A DNA stretch of 64,000 nucleotides from Scilla litardierei (GCA_030789695.1 CM061139.1:4913878-4977877); one strand, 5' to 3'; positions 44,767-55,666 are shown, numbered from the stretch's first letter. Numbers and translations are program-made. Notes: generated by a model not told the origin, from the sequence alone.

Positions 44767-46651
44767 GCAAATTTTCCTGAGACATCATTGATCGGACCAT
44801 TTCCATCAATGTCCTATTTCTTCTTTCCGCAACACCGTTTTGTTGCGGAGTATAAGGCATAGTTATTTGATGAACTATGCCTTTTTCATCACAGAGTTCC
44901 TTAAAACTCGTTGATTAATATTCTCCACCCCGATCGGTTCGCAAGACCTTTATCTTATGATCTAGTTGATTTTCCACTAAACTCATATAGTTTTTGAAGC
45001 AAGATAAAGCTTCATGTTTGTGGGAAATCAAATAAATGTGACCGATATGGGTGAAGTCATCAATGAAGGTGATGAAATAGGACTTCCCGCGTCTTGTCTT
45101 AACATTCATTGGACCGCAAATGTCCGAATGGATAAGCTGTAATGGAACTTCGGCCCCTGTGCCAGTTCCAAACGGCTTGCGACAAGTTTTCCCTACAAGA
45201 CAATGTTCGCAAGTTGACATTTCAACTTTTGAAACATTAGATCGCAAGCCACTTTTGGCAAGTCTATCCATTCTAGTTGGTCCAATGTGACCAAGTCTTG
45301 CATGCCAACAAATGATCTCAGATTCAGAATTAGAAGCATTTGTCAAATGAAAACTTTCATTAATAGAAGAAGAATCATCATACATAGTGTTCAAAACAAT
45401 CAATCCATTACAAACATTACCCGACCCAATTAAAGAACTATTACAAACAAGGTCAACCTTTTGTTCATAGAACCTCCATTCATAACCTAAAGACATTAAC
45501 ATGACCACAGATATGATATTCCTTCGAATATCTGGAGCAAAGAGGATGTCGTGCAATAATAGAGTCCGGCCATTGTCGAGAACTAGCTTGCATGTTTCGA
45601 CGCCCTTGACTTCAACACGAGTGTTGTTGCCGACGTATATCCACTTTGTTCCTTGAGTTATCCTTCGATACTCTACGAAGAACCTTCTGTCCTTCGCAAC
45701 GTGGTCTGTGGCCCCTGAATCAATCAACCAAAAATAGTTAGATTCAGCAAGAAACATGGAACTAGAAACACATATGTAACTAGTCCTACAAGTTACCTTA
45801 TCACTTCCATCCGTACATGTACGGGCGAAGTGACCGTACTTGTTGCACTTAAAGCACTTGATCTTCTTTAAGTTTTTCTTCTTTGAGTGCACATTCTTTT
45901 GCCACTTTTTGTTCTTAGTCTTCTTTGAGGTTTCCGGTTCTTGCTTTCGTTCGTTCACAAACCTTAAGCGTTTATCCTTTCGCTTCTTTCCTCCATGTGA
46001 GGAACTAGCGGCCATGTGCACTTCGGCACTAGGTTTTGCGGCTTGAATCCGCTCTTCCTCGAGTTCGAGGTGTTTGGATACATCGCTTAAAGTTTTAATG
46101 CACTCATTATGAGTGAGGTGCATTTTCATGTTATCCCAGCTATCTAGGAGTGAACGAATGACTGCTTGGATCTGCTGTTCGTCAGACAGTGTAAGACCCG
46201 CATCCTTCAATTCAGCTATGAGATTCGCCATGTGGCGGAGATGCTTTTTCATAGAATGATCTCGCCGCATCTTGTACGAATCAAATTGAATATTTAAGGA
46301 GCGGAGTTTGGTAACCGAAGTTCCACCAAACTTTATTTCTAGCTCAGACCATATGTCTTTGGCTAGGTCGAATTCCCGAAATAGACACATTATGTCATTG
46401 TCCATTGCGGACAGTAACGTAATACGTGCTATTTTGTTCTTTCGAGTCCAAGTCTCATAAGCTTCCCGGTCCCTCTTGTGTTGGGCCGTATTGCCCAACT
46501 CAGGTTCTTCCATTATGTTTTAGAGTGTTTCAAGCACATCTTGCTCCTCCAAAACATATTGGATTTTTATTGACCAAAGTTTATAATTGTCGCAGTTGAG
46601 CTTCTCACCTTTGTTAAGCTCGGCGACAATGTTCTTAGAAGCGGTATACAT
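44767..46651 (-). pseudogene. Element D gag, protease and integrase
   Basis: The polyprotein probably starts at ATG 46651-46649. The first 44 codons hold the N-terminal gag signature ('NYKLWSIKIQYVL') and are cut by TAA at 46520-46522, after which the frame stays open to 44918. In order it has the UBN2 gag domain, a basic region, the knuckle CFKCNKYGHFARTC, protease 'LIDSGATDHV', the pre-integrase 'WHARLGHIG' with Cys-x2-Cys, and integrase with 'HSDICGPM' and 'TDRGGEY' as the first two acidic sites. TAA at 44915-44917 interrupts, then 'PQQNGVAERRNRTL' carries the third acidic residue just before element B. These products would form the particle, process it and insert the DNA. Confidence 0.93.
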
Positions 46652-47099
46652 ATTCGAATCAAAAAACTGCAAGGAAAATGAAAAACACGATCAAAATTCT
46701 ATGCATAAAGTTTCGATTCTTTAAACACTTGATAAGTTCCTTGGATGCGCTGAAATGTTACTCTAGAATCGAGAAGTTCACTATGTTCCCAACTACCATC
46801 TAGAAGTAACTTTCAAAGTATCCCTCTTACTTATCTCATGTAAAAAAAATCAGAAATGATACCCGTATGGTACCAGCAGCGGAAAAAATACTTTTGAAAA
46901 ACATATCTTTCAAAATGGAATAGGTGAGAGTTTGCGCAAAGAATTTTAGCGCAACAATTGCCAAGCCACGAGACCTGTTCTACACACCCATGGGTTAGAT
47001 AACCATGGCTGGATCGTGGTAGGACTTGGAATTCTAAATTGCGCTATCCCGATTAAGGACGGGACATAACCTATTTGAAAACATCTTTTTCAAAAAATT

Positions 47100-47350
47100 T
47101 GAAATACATTGGCTAATCTCCGTAGAGTAGAGCACAAGTTCATAAGTACATTGGCTAATCTCCGTAGAGTAGAGCACAATGACATGGCTAATCTCGCATG
47201 AAGTAGAGCACTATGGCTAATCTTCAAGGAGTAGAGCCCAAGAAAAAACTTTATAAAATGTTAGCCCCGTATGGGCTAGTCGGCACATTCGTGTTTGACC
47301 AAGGCCTTTTGACACCCCGTATGGGCTAGTCGGCAAGTTCGTGATCGACC
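47100..47350. repeat. Short tandem repeats in element D leader
   Basis: About four copies of 'ggctaatct(c/t)..gtagagca' (47111-47240) are followed by two copies of 'ccccgtatgggctagtcggca' (47266-47340). Confidence 0.8.
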
Positions 47351-47404
47351 AAGACCTTATGCCGGATTGGTCGACCAAAACACCCAAATTGGTCGACCAA
47401 AAAA

Positions 47405-48090
47405 TTGGTCTACATCACTCCCGGCCAGGGCCCCTGCCCTGACCGAGGCTGGCCAATGGCCGGCCAAGGGCCTCTGCCCTGGCCGGCCAGGGGCGGCCTG
47501 CGGCAGCCCTGGCCACTGCCAGGGCCGGCCAGGCCACTGGCCTGGCCAGAGGCAGGCCTGGCCTCGGCCAGAGGCCGGCCAGGCCTCTACCTGGCCTGGC
47601 CTAGGCCAGAGGCCTGCCAGGCCTCGGCCTGAAGCCGGCCAGGCCTATCTGGCCTGGCCTGGCCTCGGCCAGAGGCCCCTGGCTGGGGCCAGGGCCCCTA
47701 CCCTGGCCTCGGCCAGGGCGGCCAGGCCCTGGCCTGAGGCCAGGGCGGCCAGGCCCTGGCCTCGACCAGGGCGGCCAGGCCCTGGCCTCGACCAGGGCGG
47801 CCAGGCCCTGGCCGGGGCCAGGGCCCCTGCCCTGGCCTCTGCCAGGGCGGCCAGGCCCTGGCCTGAGGCCAGGGCCCCTGCCCTGGCCTCTGCCAGGGCG
47901 GCCTGGCCCTGGCCGGGGCCAGGGCCCCTGCCCTGGCCTCGGCCAGGGCGGCCTGGCCCTGGCCTGGCCTGGCCTGGCCGCGGCCAGGGCTCTCTGGCTC
48001 TGGCCGTGGTCAGCCAGGGCCGGCCGGCCATGGCCCAGCCATGGCTTATTGGGCTTGACCGGCCATGGCCCTTTGGCCATGGCCGGTCTC
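47405..48090. repeat. GGCCAGGGC-type palindromic array in element D leader
   Basis: About 680 bp is composed of GGCCAGG, CCTGGCC and CAGGGCGGCCAGGCCCTGG units in both orientations. It is nearly pure G+C and has very high folding potential. Homogeneous units near 47700-47960 suggest recent expansion. Confidence 0.9.
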
Positions 48091-48429
48091 CCCCCTTTCA
48101 TGGGGTGGCCGCATACCCCCGCCGGAGGGGGTTGCCGTGGTGGTTATTGGCCGTAGCCAACCCCCTCTGCATGGGGAGGGGGGTGCATGGCCTTCATAGC
48201 CCATTTGTCCATGGTGCACATGCACCAAATTTCATCTTCCCCGATGGAAATAACTACCACCTTCTTCTCCGGTGAAGCACCCGTTCGTCGAGGAAGTAGT
48301 TGTCCTCCAATGGCCGTGTGCCAAAAAATAACCCTCTTCAAAAATTCGTAAACTACGCGCTCCACATGAAGAGAGCACCCATTCCCTATGAATGGAGACT
48401 CGACATCCATGAAGAGAGTGAGTTTGACG

Positions 48430-48570
48430 ATATGAACGGTCGGTTCTTCCCGTCACGGAGAGTTCCTGCCATATCCGTAATGACAGAAGACCCTAACATG
48501 AAAAGAACAACCGCTGCGTTCTCTCCGTCACGAAGCGTTCCTACCATATCCGTAATGGTAGGATACCCAT
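48430..48570. repeat. Imperfect 75-bp tandem repeat in element D leader
   Basis: Two copies of 'ccgtcacg(g/a)ag(a/c)gttcct' followed by 'ccatatccgtaatg' are seen. Confidence 0.7.
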
Positions 48571-48638
48571 TCGTGAAAAAGACAATGACTCGTTCATAGT
48601 TTCGACGGGGCGGCGGTTTGACCGGGGCGAACCCGTAT

Positions 48639-48651
48639 GGCTCTGATACCA
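48639..48651 (-). other. Element D primer-binding site
   Basis: The minus strand reads TGGTATCAGAGCC, the exact complement of the initiator-Met tRNA 3' end used by most plant copia elements, one base from the 5' LTR. Confidence 0.92.
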
Positions 48652-48652
48652 A

Positions 48653-49258
48653 TGTAGGATCCTGTCAAAACAGAGTTAGGATCGATAATTGAAGTTGAGA
48701 CTTACGCTTGCGTATGCGGCATGGTAGTCTCGGAACTTCGCCTTCGGATTCGCCACGACGGATCGAGTCTTCTCACGAACGGAGTAAGGCTACTAAATCC
48801 ACAATCTAAATCTCTACTTTTAGATTAAGAACTTGGATAAAGAGAGAGGAAGGATTTCTGCAAAGCTTCGCTAGAATGAAATGCAAGGCAAGAATGCCAT
48901 GCAAAAGTGTAAGGAAATGGCCAAACCTTAGGTCTTATTTATAGCCCCCAAGGTAGTTATTTTAGGAGTAGTTGTTCCTTTGGAACAATTTAACTAAGGT
49001 GTACCATCATACATGGCACATTATAAGCTTAAGTTGTACCATATGCATGGTACAACATAAGCTTAAGATATTACCCCTTTATTAGCCATATGTCGCATGC
49101 ACTTATGCACATATAATGCGACTTTCCCATTAATCTAGAGATCCTCTCCGTAAGGGAACATATTCCCTTTGCACATGACTTTGTGTGTACGACGTTCGAG
49201 GTCCGTGTTCCCTCGTACATCCCCTACAAGGGTGTACAAACGTCATCCATATCCAACA
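48653..49258 (-). repeat. Element D 5' LTR (right copy)
   Basis: 606 bp, TGTAGGATCC...CCAACA, paired with 31711-32316. Confidence 0.95.
48935..48943 (-). promoter_or_regulatory. TATA box in element D 5' LTR
   Basis: TATAAATAA on the minus strand, in the same position as in the 3' LTR. Confidence 0.6.
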
Positions 49259-49263
49259 TAACG

Positions 49264-49414
49264 CTCTTCTCTCGAACACCTTGCGGGCATCGATTTTCTT
49301 TACATGCTTCCCATCAAGATTTATAGCTTTGTCATGCTTGAATCCTTGAGTTGGATGTCTACTGCTTCGTCGAGCAACTTCGTTCCAGCCTCCTACTGCA
49401 TCAGTGTTCTCCAT
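49264..49414 (-). pseudogene. LINE 1 ORF1, N-terminal part
   Basis: ATG at 49414-49412 opens about 50 codons ('MENTDAVGGWNEVARRSS...') that run in frame into the TAACG duplication. Since D plus its duplication is 17553 bp, a multiple of three, the frame continues directly at 31710 with 'RPNF', as in LINE 2. An upstream in-frame ATG at 49450 is possible but less likely. Confidence 0.8.
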
Positions 49415-50090
49415 TGCTCGGAACATTAACCGGAAACAATGGAGGAGCAATCAAGCAAAAACGTATCAATCACAGAGTATAGGATAACAGGGAAGCGAAA
49501 ACCTCACCAAAGGATCAAGATCTAAAAAATAGATCTTGATCTGGCAGTCAATCAGATCCAGGACCTACGATCCAGCAGGTTCACCTTCTCCGAATCACGA
49601 CGACAGGCTCAACAGCCACCGCCTCACCAGTGCGAGAACAGAGCACCAGTCACCAAGCAGGGATTAGAAGGGAGTAACAATGAAAACGAATCACCGAAGA
49701 GGAACAAAGATCAAGAACTTACCACCGGATCGAGATCTCCAAGCGAGATCCCGATCCGATCAAATAACGATCACTGAAGGAGCGGAAACACTTCAAATCT
49801 CCGATCAAATCACCGAAGGATCAGATCAGCGATCACCGGCCGCTAGAGATCCGCCATCCTCCAGCCAAAATCCAAATCTCTGATCCGAAGAAGATCCGGT
49901 CTCCCGACGGCAAAATCAAATGTCACCACCGCACGCCCGATGAGAAGCCTCGCAGCAGTCCCCCTGATCGCTCAGACGGCCGTCAGCCAGCCGCAGAGCG
50001 GCCGGCGAAGAGACCACCGCACGAAGAACTTCGGAGCTTCTCTCTCTAGAAAAACGAAGAGAGAGAACCAATTTTTCTTTATATATATAT
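49415..50090 (-). other. LINE 1 5' leader
   Basis: About 670 bp from ORF1 to the LINE 5' end. It is moderately GC-rich, with purine words such as 'ggatcgagatc', and begins on the minus strand near 'aaagaaaaattggttctctc'. L1-type LINEs carry an internal promoter here, but no specific box is recognised. No gene is seen. Confidence 0.6.
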
Positions 50091-50110
50091 TAGTGATATA
50101 TATATATATA
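50091..50110. repeat. Right target-site duplication of LINE 1
   Basis: 'tagtgatatatatatatata' equals 17136-17155. Confidence 0.85.
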
Positions 50111-50749
50111 TCTATATTATAAAACAGGGATGTTATCATGGGTTATTGGATAAGAGTTTTTGGACAAGAGAAATTGGTTAAGAGAAAATGGATAAGAGAA
50201 ATTGGGTAATTTGGTAATATAATTTGTTGGTTAATGCATTTTGTATAAGAGAATTTGCATATGAGAAATTGGGAGAAGAGAAATTTGGAGAAGTTTTTGG
50301 GGGGAAATAATTTGAAGGGAATGGGTTTTTGGGGGAAATATTTTGAACCCCATTTTCTCCGTCACCAAAATCAAAGCACAGCAGCCCTTAAACCGCACAA
50401 AACAAAAGACCTCTCTCTCTCTCTCTTTCAGCCACAGAGCCGCCATCACCAAATTGAAAAGAGAACGGAGCAACGGAGGAGCAAAGTAGAAAGAGGGTGG
50501 GGGAGAGAGAAGGCGAGAGCAGCAAAGGGTTTCGAGCAAGGAGACGTCCTCCCCAAAAGAGGTGCTTCTCACTTTCCCAAATAAAAAAATCCCTGCCAGT
50601 GGTAGACGGGGGTGTGAGGAGGGGGTGCAGATGCTGTACGGGTTGGATGAGGTGCCAAGGCCATCACAACTGGTACCGGTGGATGCTGAGCCAGGCTAAG
50701 GCCAAAAGTTGCAACAGAGGAGGATCCATCGGTGGCGGTGGGGAGATTG

Positions 50750-50850
50750 GGCAGCATAATTTCTATGCAGTTTGTGATTTTGGTTGGGGCTATAGAGGGA
50801 CCATGATCAGAGGGACCATCGACAGCCCCGAGCACGCTCGATTGTAGCAC
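50750..50850 (+). pseudogene. Exon-like fragment in Helitron 2, first copy
   Basis: 'tttgtgatttt-ggttg-gggcta-agagggac-atgatc' recurs near 51797 and 53140 inside the two tandem units, where it is followed by 'gatg/gtaaat', a possible 5' splice site. The product is not recognised. Confidence 0.35.
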
Positions 50851-51460
50851 AGACAGCCACAACCCCATTATCGACAAGAACCAAACTGGCCATCACACCT
50901 TTCTTAATCGAAGCCCAGCATACCATTGTGCCAGGATCGTTTCATCTGATTGACCCAGTAAACTATCTGGCACGTTAATCGTACATCCATTCATCTTCTC
51001 CCAAGTAAGTGCCTATCATGTGTTTGTTGTAATGCCCAAACGAGACTTTGATTGCCTGTCTATTTATTATACCAATTCTTTTCGTTATTGCTTTGGTTGT
51101 CATTGCCACAGCCTTGCTATGTTATAATTATAGTGGAATTATGGTAATGGTTGGTTAAATACATCCTGCATGTATATCGATGTGTCTCTAAGAAATAAAT
51201 TAGAGAATATACATGTGAGCCTGTACGTCTCCCCTTAAATAGTAAGGATTGGATCAGTATACAATTTTTTTTCCTTTTTTCATAGATGAATTGAGAAATG
51301 AGAAATGAGAAATGTGAGAAGGTACACCAGGCAACGCATATCATGGTTCACTTGAAACATAATCAAGCTTAGCCAAATGCAAATCTAGATTAAAATGTAA
51401 TTGGAAATGAAAAATTTAATGTATTATTTGACATTCTGAAGATGTAAGAATGTTGTATGT

Positions 51461-52743
51461 AGAAGTTGATCAAGAGTGTTTTCAGTAACTGAACTTTTTT
51501 TCCTACTTGATGGCGATACTATTTTTGAGCTTTTTTTCTACTGAGCTTTTTTCCTACTTGATATATCCTATGCGAATGAGTTGGTTCGATTGTGATTTGT
51601 GGTTTGTATTATAAAGCTGATGTTTTTGTTAGCACGCGACGATGTGGGGAAAAGTGAGTTAGTTTTGCTTCTCTTAAGGTTCATACTTGCTATTTTGAGC
51701 CAAGAAACTAAATTCTTGAGTTGCTTACTTGGTACTTGGGAGTTCTGTTAATTTTCTTCTCATCGATCTCATTTATGGCTTCCTAATCTTTCTGTAGTTT
51801 GTGATTTGGGTTGAGGGCTGCAGAGGGACAATGATCTGAGACGGCCACGATGTAGCTTTCGATGGTAAATCACTCTCATTTAGATTTTTATTCTTTTGTT
51901 TTTTTCCTTTTCACCCTCTAATGGACTTAATTATAGAATTTTTTGGTTGAGATTGATGAAATCAGGCTCACTTATTATTGCACTGTCTAATTTGTATGCT
52001 TTGTTTAGTAACTTTAATGAATCAGAATGAATTTTTTGTGTTCAATCTCCAAAAATTCTGTAATGTCATGCATCTGCATCCTCATGGGCTACCATAAAAT
52101 TCATTTTTGATGATTATAGTTGGTTGCCATACAATCCTGTTAAAGTATGCGCCCTAGCTCTGTCGATTGCCTTTGGAGTCTGGACACTTTCATGGACAAA
52201 ATCCAGTTTTATGCTTTCCAAGCTGAGTTTACCGATGTCATAATGCCAATATTGATTTGTACTACTAATTTACATAGATTTTTGTATAGAAAGTTAATTA
52301 TTTGGATTAGAATGCAATATGCAACTGGGTGTCTCATCACACATTGAAGTCTCAAGAAGCAGAATATCATCGGCTGGAGTGTGTGTCATCTTCGCCGATA
52401 TAACCAATATGACTTCTTGCATTCCAGGGTCCAAACTAATGCAATCAGTAAACCGAATCATTGATAGAATATTAAGAAATCAATCGAGGCAAACGTCAAG
52501 ATTGATCTTGACATGATCCCGATCAAATGACTCAAGTTCGATTGAGGATTGAGAAGTCTGTATGTAAGCACTTCCTCTCATACATGCATCTTTCTTCGCT
52601 CCCAAATTCTATTCTCTCGACATTTTCTGTGATTTTTTTCGATTTTGTTGTTTTTTCTTTTTCATTGAGAAATCAACAATGAGGTGACTCTCCTGAACAT
52701 GATCCGAAGGATCAATTTCTCTTTGATCATTCAGCGGGACATG
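51461..52743 (+). repeat. Helitron 2 tandem unit, copy 1
   Basis: About 1.28 kb starting with 'agttgat.aagagtgttttca' and ending after 'ggatcaatttctctttgatc'. The adjacent copy follows directly in the same orientation. Confidence 0.85.
52319..52516 (+). pseudogene. Exon-like frame in tandem copy 1
   Basis: A 65-codon frame contains 'GVCVIFADITNMTSC', 'IPGSKLMQSVNRIIDRILRN' and then an Arg/Gln-rich end. The same frame is open in copy 2 with few amino-acid changes, and a 'gtaagcac' donor-like site follows. I infer an exon of a captured gene. The family is not recognised. Confidence 0.4.
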
Positions 52744-54073
52744 AAGTTGATGAAGAGTGTTTTCAGTAACTGAACTTTTTTTCCTACTTGATGGCTATAC
52801 TATTTTTGAGCTTTTTTTCTACTGAGCATTTTGATGTTGTTTTCGCAGATATTTCAAGCTAATATATCCTATGCGAATATCAGCTGATATGAATCATCTT
52901 TGAATTTGATTATAGTTAATGAGTTGGTTCGATTGTGCTTTTGTCGTTTGTACTATAAAGCTGATGTTTTTGTTAGCACGTGACGATGTGGGGAAAAGTG
53001 AGTTAGTTTTGCTTCTCTTAAGGTTCATACTTGCTATTGTGAGCCAAGAAACTAAATTCTTGAGTTGCTTACTTGGTACCTGGGAGTTCTGTTAATTTTC
53101 TTCTGATTGATCTCATTTATGGCTTCCTAATCTTTCTATAGTTTGTGATTAGGGTTGAGGGCTGCAGAGGGACAATGATCTAAGACGACCACGATGTAGC
53201 TTTCGATGGTAAATCACTCTCATTTCGATTTTTATTCTTTTCTTTTTTTCTTTTCCACCCTCTAATGGACTTAATTATAGAATTTTTTGGTTGAGATTGA
53301 TGAAATTAGTCTCACTTATTATTGCACTGTTTAATTTGTATGCTTTGTTTAGTAACTTTTATTGAATCAGAATGAATTTTTTGTGTTCAATCTCCAAAAA
53401 TTCTGTAATGTAATACATCTGCATCCTCATGGGCTACCATAAAATTCATTTTTTGATGATTATAGTTGGTCGCCATACAATCATGTTAAAGTATGCGCCC
53501 TAACTTTGTCAATTGCCTTTGGAGTCTGGACACTTTCATGGACAAAATCCAGTTTGTGCTTTCCAAGTTGAGTTTACCGATGTCATAATGCCAATATTGT
53601 TTTGTACAACTAATTTACACAGATTTTTGTATAGAAAGTTAATTATTTGGATTAGAATGCAATATGCAACTGTGTGTCTCATCACACATTGAAGTCTCAA
53701 GAAGCAAAATATCATCGTCTGGAGTGTGTGTCATCTTCGCCGACGTAACCATTATGACTTCTTGCATTCCAGGGTCCAAACTAATGCAGGCAGTAAACCG
53801 AATCATTGATAGAATATTAAGAAATCAATCGAGGCAAACGTCAAGATCTCGATCAAATGACTCAAGTTCGATTGAGGATTGAGGAGGCTGTAGGTAAGCA
53901 CTTCCCCTCATATGTGCATCTTACTTCGCTCCCAAATTCTAATGTCTCGACATTTTCTGTGATTTTTTCGATTTTGTTGTTTTTTTCTTTTTCATTGAGA
54001 AATCAACAATGAGGTGACTCTCTTGAACATGACCCGCAGGATCAATTTCTCTTTGATCATCCATCAGAACATG
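52744..54073 (+). repeat. Helitron 2 tandem unit, copy 2
   Basis: Same order as copy 1. It has about 75 bp near 52830-52925 that copy 1 lacks, including 'ttttcgcagatatttcaagc', which resembles a 3' splice site. Copy 1 probably lost it. Confidence 0.85.
53664..53882 (+). pseudogene. Exon-like frame in tandem copy 2
   Basis: A 72-codon frame matches the one at 52319-52516 and extends to 'SRSNDSSSIED' before a stop. 54075-55240 holds no further supported gene. Confidence 0.4.
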
Positions 54074-55239
54074 AAGAAAGCACAGAGCTCCAAGGAGTCC
54101 ATGACGACGGCGACGGTGGCCTCACTGCTGGTGTGGCAGTGGTAGTGGAGAACATGTGATAGGCGTAGCAGAGGAGTATAACATTGGTGTCGATATGATC
54201 AACACCGTGGGTTCTTTGTTATCTCCATTTTTGATAGCAATTCCTCAAATAAGAAATGTTATTTTTTGTTTGTCCTATTTCTAGCACCACAGATTGAAAA
54301 CCTGAATTAAAACATAGGAGCACTATCTTTTAAGCTTGCGCCAGACAAAATGGCACAGCTTGAATTGTTTGCTTCGGCAAACACTGTTAAAGGCGATCGA
54401 TATCCTCCTTCAATGCAGATCTGTAGGGAGTCCGAGACCCCTCCCCTTGCTTGCTGAAAAGGAAACTAGCTGTCTATGTATTCGGTTGAATACTGCGTAT
54501 GCTGAAAGAAGGATCAGCTTTGTATCTTTCCTTATTGTGAGCTTTGCGAGTGTCGTACTTTAGTGTATGCTTGGTTGTATGGTTTAGAAATAAATCGGCA
54601 TTGTGTTTGAATTGTTGAACAGCCTTGGATGGGCAAATTATGTAATGGAAATGAGCATAATACTGGAAGGGCATGTTGTTATGTCATTGTGATTGCGAAT
54701 ATTTTTCTAACTACATTTTGCAAGCTTCAAGGAGTTCTACGGAGCATGTATTTTTTATCAATATATTTTGTATTACAAATTACTTTCTTACATTGTTGTT
54801 GTATGGTGAAGTGATGAGATAACTTTATGTTTTGAATGTATGTAAATCTTATATCCATCTGATCTTTAAGATGAAACCATATCACATGTGATTACTAAGT
54901 AAGTCATATAATAACATGAGACGTGGATAAAAATACATGCCAGATGAGAAGCTATTGTCACTCATGAAGTATTGTGCTCCTATGATTCATATGCTTTATC
55001 ATCATGACATATTTGAAGTGCTAAAAGGCATGACACACCATTTAGATATCATAATTGGATGAAATTATCAAAAGTTGGTTTTGTAGATTCCAAAAGATAA
55101 AAAAATTTGGGTGTCTTTACCCAACTTATTTGGCAACCATATCACGCGGCTTTTATGAAAATTTAGAAATCTTCTATAGACAGCCCACTTGCAATATTTT
55201 TAATATGTATTTCAAGTTGCAAGGTAACAAGATAAACAT

Positions 55240-55480
55240 TTAGTCTGTGCGTCGAAGGCGTCCGCTAAATTATGTTATGCTAATTTGTTGTTTTGCACCG
55301 AATTCACCGAAGGCGCCCTCCTGCTAAATTATTCAACGCTAATTTGTTGTTCCGTATCGAAGACGTCTACTAATTTTTTCGCTATTTTGTTGTTTCGCGC
55401 CGAAGGCGCTTGCGTTGAATTTGTTGTTCTGCGCCAAAGACGACCGCGCCGCTAAATTTTTATACGCTAATTTGTTGTTC
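55240..55480 (+). repeat. Subterminal minisatellite of Helitron 2
   Basis: About five degenerate units of 45-65 bp follow the pattern 'cgctaatttgttgtt' then 'cgccgaaggcg' then 'ctaaatt'. They end 70 bp before the terminal palindrome. Confidence 0.8.
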
Positions 55481-55550
55481 TTTTAAATTTTGACGGCGGA
55501 AATAATTTTTTGGGAACAAAGATTTTGCAGGAAAAAAAATCATAAATGAT

Positions 55551-55579
55551 CCGTGCCCGCGGGCACGGGTTATGACTAG
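55551..55579 (+). terminator. Helitron 2 3' terminal hairpin and CTAG
   Basis: A perfect 18-bp palindrome is followed by 'gttatga' and CTAG. In Helitrons this hairpin signals the end of rolling-circle transfer. It is not a transcription terminator. Confidence 0.85.
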
Positions 55580-55666
55580 TATATATATATATACGTAGAC
55601 CCAAACACAAAGTGTTATAGATGATAGGCTATATGTGTATGGGGGAGAGAGAGAGGGAGAGAGAGA

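Larger units (their letters stand above)
46652..48638. other. Element D long leader
   Basis: About 2 kb between primer site and gag, very long for copia. It is made of several blocks of short tandem repeats and one large GC-rich array. The 302-codon plus-strand frame at 47367-48275 and the minus-strand frames opposite are products of the array. Confidence 0.7.
31711..49258 (-). mobile_element. Element D: copia retrotransposon, interrupted by element B
   Basis: Two 606-bp LTRs (TGTAGGATCC...CCAACA) are flanked by the perfect duplication TAACG (31706-31710 and 49259-49263), inside LINE 1 ORF1. The primer site is at the right LTR and the polypurine tract at the left LTR, so it reads on the minus strand: long leader, gag-protease-integrase (46651-44767), element B, then rest of integrase, reverse transcriptase and RNase H (35556-33371). 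All parts share one frame once B and its 5-bp duplication (9210 bp) are removed. About 25 LTR differences by eye (about 4 percent) make it older than B and C. Five nonsense codons show it is inactive. Confidence 0.95.
17225..50090 (-). mobile_element. LINE 1: full-length L1-type retrotransposon with nested insertions
   Basis: Read on the minus strand the order is 5' leader (50090-49415), ORF1 (from 49414, continuing 31710-29931), ORF2 (29934-27722, continuing 18728-17398) and a 3' UTR ending in (AT)n. It is split by element D in ORF1 and element C in ORF2. Subtracting them and their duplications leaves about 6.3 kb, a normal full length. A 20-bp duplication flanks the unit. Both reading frames join correctly across the insertions, which confirms that one LINE is involved. 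ORF1 and ORF2 each carry nonsense or frameshift damage, so the element is dead. Confidence 0.9.
50111..55579 (+). mobile_element. Helitron 2, complete termini
   Basis: The sequence starts TCTATATTATAAAA after a host A (50110). It ends with the perfect 18-bp palindrome CCGTGCCCGCGGGCACGG (55551-55568), 7 bp, then CTAG (55576-55579) before a host T. These are the textbook termini of plant Helitrons, which transpose by rolling-circle replication. At 5.5 kb, with no Rep/helicase gene seen, it is non-autonomous. It holds a CT-rich promoter-like stretch (50400-50430), a large tandem duplication and exon-like fragments, as expected for a Helitron carrying captured gene pieces. Confidence 0.88.

Noticed and set aside
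47367..48275. 302-codon plus-strand frame rich in Gly, Pro, Ala, Arg and Trp
   Set aside because: It runs through the GGCCAGGGC array and overlaps long minus-strand frames of the same kind. It has no domain, and lies in the leader of element D.
52319..53882. Helitron Rep/helicase or RPA gene in Helitron 2
   Set aside because: The frames are too short and show neither Rep motifs nor helicase motifs. Only exon-like fragments can be claimed.
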